From Pegoplata infirma (taxonomy: Eukaryota; Arthropoda; Insecta; Diptera; Anthomyiidae), in contig OY992538.1 of assembly GCA_963921195.1 (NCBI GenBank), positions 54,860,852 to 54,924,851 on the forward strand: a DNA stretch of 64,000 bases. The letters run 5' to 3'. The notes beneath the pieces are model-generated. The model ran no database searches, was not told the origin of the DNA, and saw only the letters and a list, made by a program, of their open reading frames with translations. Shown piece by piece: positions 22,917-34,031 of this stretch. Within the stretch, counting starts at the first letter, position 1, and each line of letters begins with the position of its first letter. Position numbers and translations under genes: made by a program.

Positions 22917-23645
22917 CTTTTAATGACAAGGGAACACCACAACAATGTTTGCCAAAGTTTTTTTTTTGAGAAGTTGAATTTTAATTTTACATTAAAACAA
23001 TCCAACCCTATTCTTTATACACATTAAAATAAAACAGTTATGTTAAACAAGATAAGTGTGTGTGTTATAGTTTTATTAAATTTTTTCTTTGTAGGCTACA
23101 AAAACAATATTTGTAGGCTACCAAAAATAATTTGTAGGCTACAGGTAGGCTACCAAAAATAATTTGTAGGCTACTTGTAGGCTACACAATTCTAATGTTT
23201 TTGTTTTTTTTGCTACTTATTCATTTTTAAAAACAATCGTAAGCTCTCGCTACAAAAACAGAAATGTTCTAGTATTAGTAGTTATAGCAATTGAATGATT
23301 TACATACATATTGTTTGTTTTTAAAACTACACATATCATCAATTTTGGTTGTTTAAGCTACTTTCTTCGTAGTAATTTAAACGCTGAGAACACCTCGAAA
23401 ATTTTGGTACATTCTACATAACCTACAAATACAAAATGCTTTAAATTGGGTGCTGGTTGGCATATATGAACAGAATTGGACATGGAGAGGTATTTTTACC
23501 TATTTTTTCACAAAAAAAAATCGCAGAATTTTTTTCACCAAAAAATTTTTTTTCGCAATTTTTTTTTTAAAAGATTTTTTGCAAAAAAAATTGTGGAGGG
23601 AATCTTTACATTCGGTAAGGCCGAATTTAACTTTTTTACTTGTTT

Positions 23646-23993
23646 ATTTTGTACTGTATCGTTTCTTCGACAGGCAGACGGACAAATGGGGAAATCAGTA
23701 ATAAAAATTATTATTTTAAGCAGTGGTTTGTAGGTTATTTACTAAACTTTAATTTAAGCTTTAAGCGTCCAGATTGTGTTAATAATAAATGTGGTACGAG
23801 GGTCGAACTGGAAAATGAAATTATTTGTTGGCATTTTTTATATATTTTTTTTTTTAATATTTCGATTTTTACAGATTCGAACATAAAAAATTTAAATAAT
23901 AATCCAAAACATTATATTTAGTTATCAAATAATTTTTTAACGACCCAAACAAGAATTAAAATTTTTTATATTAAAAAATATATTTTTTAAATA
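23646..23993. other. AT-rich intron 1 sequence
   Basis: No exon or element recognised. Confidence 0.35.
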
Positions 23994-24145
23994 CAGTTGA
24001 AGAATTCGGCATTTTATGACACCGAATTCTTTTAACCACCAATTTTTTGTAAACAAAGAAAAATTTTAATTATTCTCATATCACATAATCTTTTCTTTGG
24101 TGGTCAAAAGAATTCGAGGTCAAAAAATTCCGAATTCTTCTACTG
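23994..24145. mobile_element. Tc1/mariner-like MITE with TA duplication
   Basis: CAGTTGAAGAATTCGG at the left and CCGAATTCTTCTACTG at the right are inverted with one mismatch, each next to TA (23992-23993, 24146-24147). The arms continue through gaattcttttaaccaccaa. 152 bases, noncoding. Confidence 0.7.
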
Positions 24146-24249
24146 TATTTAAAAAAATTATTTTTTATATTATTTATTTTCGAACTGCAAAACACTGTTT
24201 AAAAAAATACTCGTTTGTTAAAAAAAGTTTTGGAAGTTTTAAATTTGTC

Positions 24250-24312
24250 TTGAACAAATTACATCTACTATAGCTCTGTGTGAATACTTTTGTCCGCCCC
24301 TGTGTATAATTT
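24250..24312. mobile_element. Possible mariner terminus relic
   Basis: The text 'tgaatacttttgtccgcccc' followed by 'tgtgta' resembles the TIR of mariner-type elements (CAGGGGCGGACAAAAGTATTC on the other strand, from memory). Only one end is seen. Confidence 0.35.
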
Positions 24313-24451
24313 TTTGGGTTCTAGACCGCTATGTAAATGCATTACATACTGTGTTTGTAGGGTATAAAAATGTTCTACTTCAAAAAATTGATTGTTCAAT
24401 TAAAGGAAAATGTTTTAATTAAAATCCTTTTCATAAATTTTCAAATTTTAG

Positions 24452-24913
24452 TTATACCATTTTTTAAGGCCGACAATATATTTGAATTAACCAGCATGGA
24501 TATGTTTGATTTTTTGAAAATGTTAGAAATAATTGGCATGAAAACCACAGAGCATGCTTTAAAACAACCAAAGGTTCAGCAAATTATTAATCATCCTAAT
24601 CCTAAGGGTCAATATGATTTGCTGCTGTGTGAGCAATTCTATCAGGAACCATTTTTGGCATTATCGTACATCTATGATATTCCTGTTGTAACGAGCAGTA
24701 CTTTGGGTTATGAAAATTACATGAGTCAAATGATGGGCGTTATAACACCTTGGTCATTTGTACCACATGGTTTTATGCCCTTTACAGATCAAATGACTTT
24801 TATGGAACGTCTTAAGAATTCGTATTATTCATTGGTGGAAGATTTAACAAGAGAATGGGATTTATTTCCAAAAATGGATTTGATGGTGCAGGAATATTTT
24901 GGGCATTTAAAAG
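24452..24913 (+). CDS. UDP-glycosyltransferase, exon 2
   Basis: Codes residues 104 (split Val codon) to 257 plus one base. Acceptor tttcaaattttag|TT and donor TTAAAAG|GTAAGT preserve frame with exons 1 and 3 (all junctions phase 1). It holds the rest of the N-terminal domain. The YDLLLCEQF motif (158-166) stands where other members have an FD-hydrophobic stretch followed by an acidic residue. PVVTSSTLGYENYMSQMMG (about 181-199) is the usual insect acceptor-side block. No stop or shift. Confidence 0.93.
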
Positions 24914-25489
24914 GTAAGTAAAATTTTAATGTAAATGGTGTGATTTTATGGAAAAGAAAGTGATTACTTTCATTAAAAGGTAAAAATTTCAATTAAATTG
25001 GCTTAGAGGTTTTTGAGGAACTGTCAGACACACACATAAGGAATAGAAACAAATTTCAATCACGAAAAACGCGGTTTTAATAAATTTTTTTATTGAAACT
25101 CCTCGAATTAAGAAAATTGGTATACCAATCACCAAGTTAATAGGTGATTAGTTGAATACTTTTTCAATCAAACATCTTTCGATTTTGATCACATGTTTGA
25201 TACACTTTTTATTTGAAGTTAATCAAAATAATGATTGATTTAACGAATGAATTGTTAGCTTATGACAAAATTAAAAAAAGTAAAACCCGATTATTTTGAA
25301 TATTTTTTTTTTCAATTAATCTATTCAATTAAATTAAAGCGAAAAAATATCTGGTATGTTGAAAAATTGTAATTCGGCAGTAAAAGAAAATAACAAAATT
25401 TTTGATCAAAACAATGATTGCTTCCTTTAAATTTGTTAATTAATAAATTTAATTGAAAATGTTTAGACAATAATTTTTTGTGTGTATAT
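24914..25489. other. Intron 2, AT-rich part
   Basis: No feature beyond short attaat/gattaa runs (25120-25240). Confidence 0.35.
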
Positions 25490-25975
25490 TACAAAGGAGC
25501 ACTTTACTTCCCTTTGTCCAATCGCGGTCTTTTATGGCCTTTAGTTCCTGCACGGGTAGGACTATGTGTAGTGAAAATTTCAATAAAACTCGTACTTCGT
25601 GATTGCAAAACAGGTCGACATAACTGTCAGTATAGTACAAAGAGGTGAATAATTCTCTCCCCTTTTTTCAATCGATTGTGCTGATCAAGTTTAGTCTCGA
25701 TTAGCACAATATGTAGTAGAAATTTTAATCAAATTGGTTAGCTGTTTTTCCGATATTGCTAAACAGGCAGACATAACTATCAGTATAATACAAATGGGCG
25801 TGGCATTTGTTTCTCAATCGGTTTTCACTTTCTCTACGATGATTTTCAATAAGGTGGGTTCAGCCATTTTCCGTAATCTCCAAATAGGTGCCTATAACAT
25901 TAAGTATAGTACAAAGGGGCGTTTCATTTAACGCCCATATGTCCGATAATGCGATAATTTAAGCCTGTGGCGCCC
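25490..25975. repeat. Repeat E, tandem degenerate units
   Basis: Units of roughly 130 bases with 'tttgtccaatcgcggtct', 'gaaaatttcaataaaa', 'gtgattgcaaaacaggt' and 'cataactgtcagtatagtac', seen here about three times and many more times at 40490-42260. Noncoding. Confidence 0.5.
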
Positions 25976-27320
25976 TTCAATCAAAGTTTTGGTTTTTAGA
26001 AAATTTTCACCAACAACTCTAAACTATGATCGAAAAGTCCCATGTGTTAAAATGGTCTGATTTTGCTCATATTAAGTTCAAGTGAAAGTTTGCCTCAAGC
26101 TCTGTAAAATAGTTAATGGAAAATAAATTTTAAATTAAATTCTTTTTAAAAAAAATTCTTGAACTTTGGAAAAAAAGCGGGATTTTTTAAAATTTTTTGA
26201 AAAATTTAAAATGGCAATATTTTGAAAACTGCTCTACTGATTTCAGAAAGTTTTTTATATAGTGCTGGTCAAAAATCCGGTCTCCCAACTTTTCCATCAC
26301 TTTAGGTTTTTGAGAAGAATGAGGTCGAAGTTAAAAAAATCGACGTTTTAAGCATTTTTGGCAACTCATAGCGGATGAACCCGATGTGATGGCGACTTAA
26401 CCCTTTGACGACCATACATTTTCGGCCGATTTTGATTTTCTTTACATTTTTGTGATCTTTGACCTAACAATAGTTATTTAACAAAAAATTGTTGGAGAAA
26501 AAATTTAGCCTATGACGATTACGCAGTTCTGGCCAAAGCAATTTGGTAACCGCTATGATTTTTAAGATCTGCAACTCAATAATAGTTATTCTACAAGAAT
26601 TTCCATCTCTACACCACCTTTATGACCCCTATTTCGCGTTATAAGTAAAGGTATTTTTGTCCAAAAAATTTAGATTTTTATTTCACAAACTTTGAGAATT
26701 AGCAGTGAGTAAGTGGATGAAGTTAGAGACTTTCTGAAAACTAGACTTATGTTGCCATAAAACCCTTTGGCAAGTATTCTTACCTGTGGTTGTTAAAGGG
26801 TTAAAAATAAGTCGAGGGTAAAGCTTAAACATTACTTTTTAAGATGCAGAACTCATTTGGTCAGTTGGGCACCAATTGTCTTTTAATGATATCTTTTTAT
26901 CCAGTATCAAAAAAACGATTTTGGAGGGAAAAGACCTTATTAAAAGACATTTTGTGGTCCAAAGGTTAAAGCCATTTTTCAAATGAGTTATACATCTTAA
27001 AGAGCAAAATTTGAGTATTACCCTTGACTTACTTTTAATTGCTCTGCACATCGGGTTCATCTGCAATGACTTGGCAAATATATCCAAAAACGCTATTTTT
27101 TGTATAATAAAAACGGGTTTATTTATCCGCTAAAAGTTGACAAAATTGCTCAAAGCGGCGAAATTTTTTAACTTTTACCAAAAAAATGTGATAGAAAAGT
27201 TTGAGGACCGGTTTTTTGACAAGCACTATATCAAAAACTTTTTGAAATCGGTCAAGCGGTTTTCGAGATATCACAATTTAAAACTTGTTAAAAAATTTAC
27301 CAAAAATTTCGGTTTTTTCC
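25976..27320. repeat. Large inverted repeat in intron 2
   Basis: TATAGTGCTGGTCAAAAATC near 26261 is mirrored by TTTTTTGACAAGCACTATA near 27230. Text outside this, 'ctgatttcagaaagtttttt' at the left and 'aaaaactttttgaaatcggt' at the right, also belongs to the palindrome, so repeat C itself was captured in both arms. The core (26390-27060) has inverted 'gtaaaatttgag'-like text. Noncoding. Confidence 0.5.
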
Positions 27321-27494
27321 GACGTTCAAGAAGTTTTAAAAAAAATCAATTATTTTTCCATTGACTGTAGCTTGAGGCAAACTTTCATTTTAAATGTTGA
27401 AAATTTTCCAAAAAGCCTATACTTTGATCGAAATGCGCCACAACTATAACAATTCCAATTAACTGCGTAAAGTCGCGTCCCAGATATTTTTGTA
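27321..27494. other. Repeat C remnant
   Basis: Short 'aactttgatcgaaatgcgcc'-type text; noncoding. Confidence 0.35.
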
Positions 27495-28272
27495 TACCCT
27501 ACACCCCTCTGTGGTACAGGGTATAATGAGTTTGGGCTGATGTTTGTAACTACCCGAAATATTGGTCCTAGACCCACCTTCAAGCATACCGATCGACTCA
27601 GAATCACCTTTTGAGTCGATTTAGCAATGTCCGTCCGTCCGTCTGTCCGTCCGCCCGTCTGTCTGTCTGTCCGGCTGTCCATGAAACGGTGTAAACACGA
27701 TACAGGTCGCAATTATTAACCGATTTGGCTGAAATTTAAAAATTAAGCTTCTTTTGGCCCAAGGTCGAAGCCTATTGAAATTGGAAAAAATTGGAAAAGA
27801 AAATAAATGACTCTAACAACGGTTTTATATAAGGTATCCTTTCGAAATTTGACGTGTTTTGTATGCCATGCCGAATTTTAAAGCAATCGGACCAGTTCTT
27901 CTTGTAGCCCCCATACAAACCACCTTCCCGATATTCACAAAAACCTCTCAAATTTCATGAAAATAGAAAATATTTTATAATTTTTTTTTTTATGTATTTA
28001 ACGCGTACTTTATTAACATAATCAAATCTAATTATTATCGGACCATTTTTGGACCTAGACCGATATAAAAATTTCGCCCGATATTCAGTTAAAGCGTTTT
28101 ATTTGCAACAAATTTCACTCAAATTTGGTATGTGACTGTTTTTACACTTATTAAAAATTTGACAAAAGATAGATCCAAACGGTCCATGTTTGAACTTGGG
28201 ACCCATATTCCGGGAAACACCGGTGTAGGGTATTACATGGCCGGTCTTGACCGACTATAATTTTCTTACTTG
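27495..28272 (+). repeat. mini-me/DINE-1-like family B, near-complete copy
   Basis: Order: 'taccctacacccctctgtgg', 'gatgtttgtaactacccgaa', 'cgatcgactcagaatcacc', long GTCY core 27629-27680, 'ccgatattcacaaaa', 'cgggaaacaccggtgtaggg', 'ggtcttgaccgactataatt', 'ttcttacttgtttt'. It is the reference for the copies at 36533 and 52966. A 120-codon - strand frame across the core is an artefact of the microsatellite. Confidence 0.75.
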
Positions 28273-29130
28273 TTTTTTATTTTTTTATTTTTCAAAAATA
28301 AAAGATTTTAGTAAAAACTTTTCAAAAATCCAAAATTTTGATGCAAGGGTGGGTGCCACGGGTTTAAACGGTCGGATTTGGTTTAAATTAAGTTTAAATG
28401 AGAGATTATCCCATAGAAGGGTTAAAGGAAAAAAATTTTGATATTTTTTAAAAAAAATTTCTTAAACGTAGAAAAAAACCGCCATTTTTGGCAAATTTAA
28501 AATAACGGTGTCTCGAAAACCGTTCGACCAATTTTAATTTATTTTTTTTTTTAAATTCGTGCTTAATAGCGCATTAAAATTAATTAATATAATGTGTCGC
28601 AACACATATTTTTCAAAAATCCAAAACCACAGAATAAAATTTGAGGCCAAATTCGCAACACCTCGAAAGAATTTTTTTTTTGACATACAAACAACGCCGC
28701 TTTACTAATAGGTTTTCTTTCTTAAAATTTGACAATTAAATGTATTTTGTATTCATAAATGATTTTTTTAAATTTTAACGGGATCGGACCATTTTTACTG
28801 ATAGTCCCCAAACAAAGGGCCTCCCGATATTCACACAAATTTAAAAAAAAAATACTTGAACATGGGAGATATTTGTCTAAAAGTTTTTTTTTTGTAGATA
28901 TTTACCGTGTACTTTGGTAACTGAAATAAATCTACATATATTCGGACCTTTTTGGACTTACAATTTGTTCTTCATAAAAACTTCGACTGATATTTATTTA
29001 AATCGGCCATAAAGATTTTATAAAAGAAATATTAAATTGGTACATGTTAGGACTTAGGGCCCATTTTCCGGGAAAACTGGGATAGGGAATTATATGGTCG
29101 GTTAGCGGATTTTAGTTTTCTTACTTATAA
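28273..29130 (+). repeat. Repeat C followed by degenerate mini-me B
   Basis: 28275-28640 matches repeat C ('caaaattttgatgcaagg', 'ggtgtctcgaaaaccgttcg'). 28690-29125 follows family B without its GTCY core, ending 'gggaaaactgggatagggaa' and 'ggtcggttagcgga'. Confidence 0.5.
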
Positions 29131-29153
29131 AACTTTCATTATTTTCGTTACAG

Positions 29154-29357
29154 TTCCCATACCATTAGTTTCTCAAATGGAAAAGAATATATCTGTGATG
29201 CTTCTTAACAGTCATACGCCCCTGACTACATCGAGACCTACTATCTCGGGTATGATACCAGTGGGAGGTATGCATATATATCCACCCAAAAAACTACCAC
29301 AAGATATACAAAAATTCTTAGATGAGGCAAAAGATGGCGCTATATACTTTAGTTTAG
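29154..29357 (+). CDS. UDP-glycosyltransferase, exon 3
   Basis: Codes residues 258-325 plus one base. Acceptor ttcgttacag|TT and donor TTTAG|GTAAGTT. Contains PLTTSRPTISGMIPVGGMHI (about 279-298), the linker into the C-terminal domain, and KDGAIYFSLG at the end, which opens the UDP-sugar binding half. Frame is intact. Confidence 0.93.
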
Positions 29358-29708
29358 GTAAGTTACAATAAAGCTAATCGAAATATAAGGAAATTGTAGC
29401 AAATGAGAGCTTTTTAAAAAATAAAAAAGTTTAACTAATTGGATTGTAGACTCATTTTCAATTAAATCGTTGTGGTGTTAACAAACAATTTAATAATATT
29501 GACAAAGAACATAATTGTTCCTTATTCAACAACACAATTTGTCAATACAATTCATTAATTCATTAATACAACAATGTTTTTATTAAAACGAGGCAACAAT
29601 ACGATTTTTTATTCGTTAAACGAAAGCTGACAAGATAGATTCTGAATATCGCGAATAAAAAAACTTTACAAAAATTATTTATCAATTCTCCATTTCCCTC
29701 CTTTTCAG
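29358..29708. other. Intron 3 (351 bases)
   Basis: AT-rich, with the pyrimidine run 'ccatttccctccttttcag' before exon 4. No element seen; the only intron of this gene without one. Confidence 0.6.
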
Positions 29709-30373
29709 GTAGTAATGTACAATCCAAAGATATGCCCGTAGAAAAACTTAAAATCTTCCTAGATGTGTTTGCCACTCTTAAACAAAGAGTTCTATGGAAA
29801 TTTGAAGATGAAACTATAGAAAATCTTCCAAAGAATGTTATGATTAAAGCTTGGTTACCGCAATCTGATATATTGGCACATCCCAATATCAAAGTATTCA
29901 TTACGCATGGTGGTCTCTTTGGTACTCAAGAGGGCGTTCATTATGCTGTACCCATGTTGGGTATACCCATCTATTGTGATCAACATTTAAATATGAATAA
30001 AGCCGTACAAAGTGGTACAGCCATTAGTTTACATTTTCCCTCAATCTCCAAGCAAATGCTTAAAGAATCTTTAGAAAACCTGCTTTATGATCCCTACTAT
30101 CGTAATAATGTTAAGAGAATTTCAAATATATTTCATGATCGTCCTTTGAATGCTCGCGAAACGGCCATGTACTGGATTGAATATGTTATAAGGCATAAAG
30201 GTGCTACACATTTAAGATCTGCCGGATTAAATCTTAAATTGTACCAATTTTATTTATTGGATGTTATTGCATTTGTAGTTGGCTGCATAATGTTCGCCTT
30301 GGTAACCGTTTGGATTTCTATACGTTTGCTATTGTATCGTAAACCAAAGTATATAAAATCTAAGACACAATAA
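29709..30373 (+). CDS. UDP-glycosyltransferase, exon 4 (UDP-sugar domain, anchor)
   Basis: Residues 326-546 and a TAA stop. The family signature begins at FITHGGLFGTQEG (389-401) and continues through YCDQ (414-417). WLPQSDILAHP (374-384) precedes it. These residues bind the uridine and diphosphate of the donor. Near the end a hydrophobic segment (about 507-535) anchors the enzyme in the ER membrane. The cytosolic tail is basic and ends KSKTQ, a KxKxx dilysine retrieval signal. Domain content and length are normal for an insect member, so the gene looks functional. The chromosome neighbour downstream is the - strand repeat-protein locus. Confidence 0.95.
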
Positions 30374-30451
30374 GTGGAAAGTTAGTTAGAAATTAGTTTA
30401 ATTACAGTTAGAGTAATATTGTTAAGTTTATAAAGTAGAAGTTGTGCTGTT

Positions 30452-30457
30452 AATAAA
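30452..30457 (+). terminator. Poly(A) signal of the UGT gene
   Basis: AATAAA 79 bases after the stop codon, in an AT-rich 3' end and before the inserted element at 30519. Confidence 0.6.
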
Positions 30458-30518
30458 TTAAAATTGGTTTAAGTTTAAATTAAAAATGCTGTTTATTATA
30501 ATGGAAATACAAGTACAC

Positions 30519-31560
30519 TAGAGTGTCCCTTATTTTGGAAATGTTTGAAATGTTGAGACGGTACCCGCTCATTTTTTTTCCATTTGACTTAAAAATAACT
30601 CAGGAAAAATTTTACGCCCCTACGACCACGCCTTCCCTACACGACGGGTCCTTCAAGAGCTGGGCCTTAAAAAACGTTTTTCCATACAAACCAAAAATTT
30701 TTTTTTTTGATTTTTATTTTTTTTGTTATTAATTATTATATTGCTTTATTAGCTTATTCACGACAAAAAATTTGATTTTGGTGGGATAAGGATTTCAGCT
30801 CTAAAACATTTTTCGAAAAAAAAAAAATTTAGAGCCTTTGGGGTCCTACGGTAAAAAATTTTTAAAAAATATTTTTTTTTAGTTTTGACAAGCAACGGTT
30901 TTAGTTGTTATGTCGCTTTTAATGATATATATTCAAAAAAATATATTATTCATATCTGTGACATCTTTATTTTTTTCGAAAAAAAACCATTTACTGCCGT
31001 TGGGAGGGGGGGTCCTACGGTAAAAAAATTTTAAAAAATATGAATAATATTCATATCTGTGACATCTTTATCGTGTATCGAAAAACATCAAAAATGCATT
31101 TTTTACCCTTTTTTAAAACACGACACAGATGTCACAGATACAAATAATATTTTTTTATCAATATATATCATTTAAAGCAACATAGCAACTAAAACCGTTG
31201 CTTGTCAAAACTATAAAAAAATATTTTTTAAAAATTTTTTACCGTAGGACCCCTGCGGCTCTAAATTTTTTTTTCGAAAATTTTTTTAGAGCTGAAAGCC
31301 TTATCCCACCAAAATCAATTTTTTGTCGTGAATAAGCTAACCAAGTAATATAATAATTAATAACAAAAAAATTAAAAATCAAAAAAAAATATTTTTGTTT
31401 TGTATGGAAAAATGCATTTTTAGGCCCCGCTCTTTAAGGCCCCGTCGCGTAGGGAAGCCGTGGTCGTAGGGGCGTAAAATTTTTTCTCAGTTATTTTTAA
31501 GTCAAAAGGAAAAAAATGAGCGGGTACCGTCTCAACATTTCCAAAATAAGGGACACTCTA
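30519..31560. mobile_element. hAT-like foldback element, TSD aagtacac
   Basis: TIRs TAGAGTGTCCCTTATTTTGG and CCAAAATAAGGGACACTCTA are perfect over 20 bases. The arms stay complementary with mismatches over most of the 1042 bases. The exact duplication aagtacac lies at 30511-30518 and 31561-31568. It is nearly a full-length hairpin, with no ORF. Confidence 0.9.
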
Positions 31561-31824
31561 AAGTACACACAAAAAAACCCTTGTCAAATTACTAGAAAAA
31601 GTCTCGTAATCTTATTTTACCAATATTTGACAATTTTCCTTGTTTTTTAACAAAACATTTTCGATCGAAATTTAATTTTTTTTTTGTAATTTTACAAATT
31701 TTTTCGTAATTTTACAAATTTTTAACTTTTTTTTACAAAAAAAAATCTAGTAAATTCACCAGAATTCCCTGTAAGTTTTATTTCTCCAAAAAAGTAGTAA
31801 ATTTACATTTTTATTGGTTAAAAG

Positions 31825-32390
31825 AATAGATGGGCACATGAGCAGATTAGAGCGTGATTCACGTGATTCACGCGTGATCACGTGTGAGTGTGACTAAATT
31901 AAATTTTACTCACGTGATTGTGAGTGAGTGTGAGAAGAGAAAAAATTGAGTGAGTGAGTGTGCGTGAGTAAGATTTTTGCGTGAGTGAGTGTGCGTGAGT
32001 CGATTTTTTTGCGTGAGTTTGCGTGATTTATTTTCCCTTTATATTTCCTTTCGGAACAAAAAAATTTTAAAATTTGGCTTAACTTAAGATTTCGTCCCGA
32101 AAAAAGCAAAAAAAAAAATGTAAAATTTCGCTGAACTTTAAATTTTGCTGAAAATTTTGAAGGTTTTTGAAATTTTCGTCATTGAAATTTTTTTCGTATA
32201 AAAAAGAATTTCGTGAGTGTTAGTCAACGTGAGTGTGCACGTGAGTGTGAGTTGTATTAAATTTACTCACGTGATTGTGAGTGAGTGTGAGTAGAAAAAA
32301 TATGCTCGTGAGTGAGTGTGCGTGATTCGAAAATTCCTGTCGTGAGCGTGAGTAAGTGTGAGTCAAAAATCACTCACTCGCCCATCTCTA
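31825..32390. mobile_element. GTGAGT/CACTCA-rich hAT-like MITE, copy 3
   Basis: Ends CGCCCATCTCTA at the right; the left terminus is altered (AATAGATGGGC). The exact duplication gttaaaag lies at 31817-31824 and 32391-32398. Interior as in the copies at 22023 and 22491. Confidence 0.82.
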
Positions 32391-32398
32391 GTTAAAAG

Positions 32399-33749
32399 CA
32401 ATGTTGGTAATCGATACCTTTTCAATGCCGTTATCCGTTTCAAAACCCTTTAAATTGAATATCGGTACCAATATCAATACCGAAACTCAGTTTTGGTATG
32501 GGATACCGTTATCCAAAAACCTTTTCCTTCGGTACCGGTACGTATCGGTATTGAAACGGGTTTTCCTAAAAAACCATGATTTTTTTTACAAAAAAAATTA
32601 ATAGAAAATTTGTAATTTTTTTGGTTTTTGTAAATGAAAAATCGTACTCCAAATGCCTCCCCGAAGTCTCATAAAAATCAAAAAATCTTTGGGCGTGAAT
32701 TAAGTAAAAATTTCTAAAAAAAAAAAAATAATACCTCAACCACTATGCGGGAGTGGAAGAAAATTATTGATTTTCACGAAATTTTTTTGAAATCATTTAG
32801 ACTCTCAATAGAAACTTTCTGAACCCCTTAGTATAGTCTAATTTTGTTGAGATTTTAATTTAATCCACGATGTGGGTGCCCAATGATTTTTTTTTGATAT
32901 TTAAAGGACTTCGTGGTTCAAAAATTACTAGCAAAACCGTGAATTTCAAATTGGTTTCACCTTTACTTCACGTGTTGAAAAACCAGTTAAACCAGCTTTA
33001 AAAACATTAAAGAGTCAGAAAAATATTTTGCAAAGTATTTTTGTCACTCACAAATATTTTTACAATTAAGCAAAAAAAACTTACACTCGAAAAAAGTTTT
33101 ACACTCCAAAAAAAAAAATTGTGTAATTTTTTTTTTTTCAAAAATGACTAAAAAAAGTATTTTACACAAAATAAAATATTTCTAATCAAAATTGTTATTT
33201 TTTTCACGTTAGAAAACTACTATCACTTTAAAAGGGCACTGTGGAGGGTATTCATGGATTCAGCTAACAATAAGTCGAATTTAACTCTTCTACTTTTTTT
33301 ATATATTTTTTTTACTTTTCTTAAACAAATGAAACATTTTTATGTCAGAATATCTTCAAAGTCCTGCATTTTGATCAAGGGGATAAGAAAATTACAGTTT
33401 TCTCGGCCCGCCTCCTTTTGTAGGTGTGGTCCGGCAACGTTCCCCCTGACCCCCCAAAAAATCGTTTTTTTAATTTTTTTCACATTTTAAAGGGCATTTT
33501 AGCAAAAATGCTAAAAATAAATTAGTGTTAAAATTGAAAAAAAAAAAAAATTTTTAGTTTTTATGCGTTTTTTTATATTTTTAGCATTTTTTCGATAATA
33601 CCGGTACGTACCGGTATCGACGTTTCGGTATCGGTAATACCGTAACCGATTCAACTCAAATACCGTAACCAATACCGATACCGAAATAAATAAAAAAACG
33701 ATACCAATACCGATATCGATACCGTTATTCGTTTCGATTGCCAACCTTG
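32399..33749. mobile_element. ACCGG-rich hAT-like element, same target gttaaaag
   Basis: Left CAATGTTGGTAATCGATACC and right CGATTGCCAACCTTG are inverted with mismatches. The duplication gttaaaag lies at 32391-32398 and 33750-33757; its left copy is shared with the neighbouring MITE. ataccggtac motifs sit near both ends, and a mini-me A fragment (about 32900-33300) lies in the middle. Confidence 0.72.
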
Positions 33750-34031
33750 GTTAAAAGCTTGTAAAATTAGAAAAAAAGCTCGTAATTTTTACTAAGAATT
33801 CTCGTAAAATAGGAGGTAGCAAGATATCTAGTAGTCACGAGACCTCCTTGTAAGTTTAATCGCGTTAAAAAAAAATTGTAAATTTACAATTTAATTGGTA
33901 AAAGGCTAGTAAAATTAAAAAATTATTGGTAAAAAGCTTTGTAAAATTACAAGAAATTCTTGTCAAATAGGAGGTAGCAAAAAATAAAAGTTACAAGTTT
34001 TTCTAGCATTTTACAAGGTTTTTTTCCCACA

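Larger units (their letters stand above)
21499..23396. mobile_element. hAT-like element, TSD agaacacc
   Basis: Starts CAGCGTTTGAAAGGCTACG and ends CGTAGTAATTTAAACGCTG, with the exact 8-bp duplication agaacacc at 21491-21498 and 23397-23404. Inside are gtaggctac repeats (23090-23200), a 41-base perfect palindrome at 21687-21727, and two further hAT-like insertions. The relative at 49500-49540, read on the other strand, lacks the insertion. Confidence 0.82.
20266..23645 (+). repeat. mini-me/DINE-1 family A copy split by two elements
   Basis: The parts 20266-20358, 21286-21498 and 23405-23645 join in the order of the intact family A copies. They run 'taccctccacttagtgatag', 'ggtctgggaccccataaag', the GTCY core 21331-21352, 'agttatgaacgaaaatgtaa', then 'cattcggtaaggccgaattt'. 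The gaps hold inserted elements. Confidence 0.65.
31566..34031. mobile_element. TA-bounded element hosting two hAT-like insertions
   Basis: Left CACACAAAAAAACC and, inverted, right GGTTTTTTTCCCACA, each next to TA. Beyond them, 'ttgtcaaattactagaaaaa' mirrors 'ttttctagcattttacaag'. Remaining interior text is 'aaattacaagaaattctt'-like. It is probably a Tc1/mariner-type MITE enlarged by later insertions. Confidence 0.5.

Noticed and set aside
27350..27712. 120-codon - strand frame with TDRQTGGRTDGRTD
   Set aside because: It is a translation of the GTCY microsatellite of a mini-me copy, not a gene.
32401..33744. Frames rich in RYRY/YRYRN residues
   Set aside because: Translations of taccggtatcg-type repeats in a MITE.
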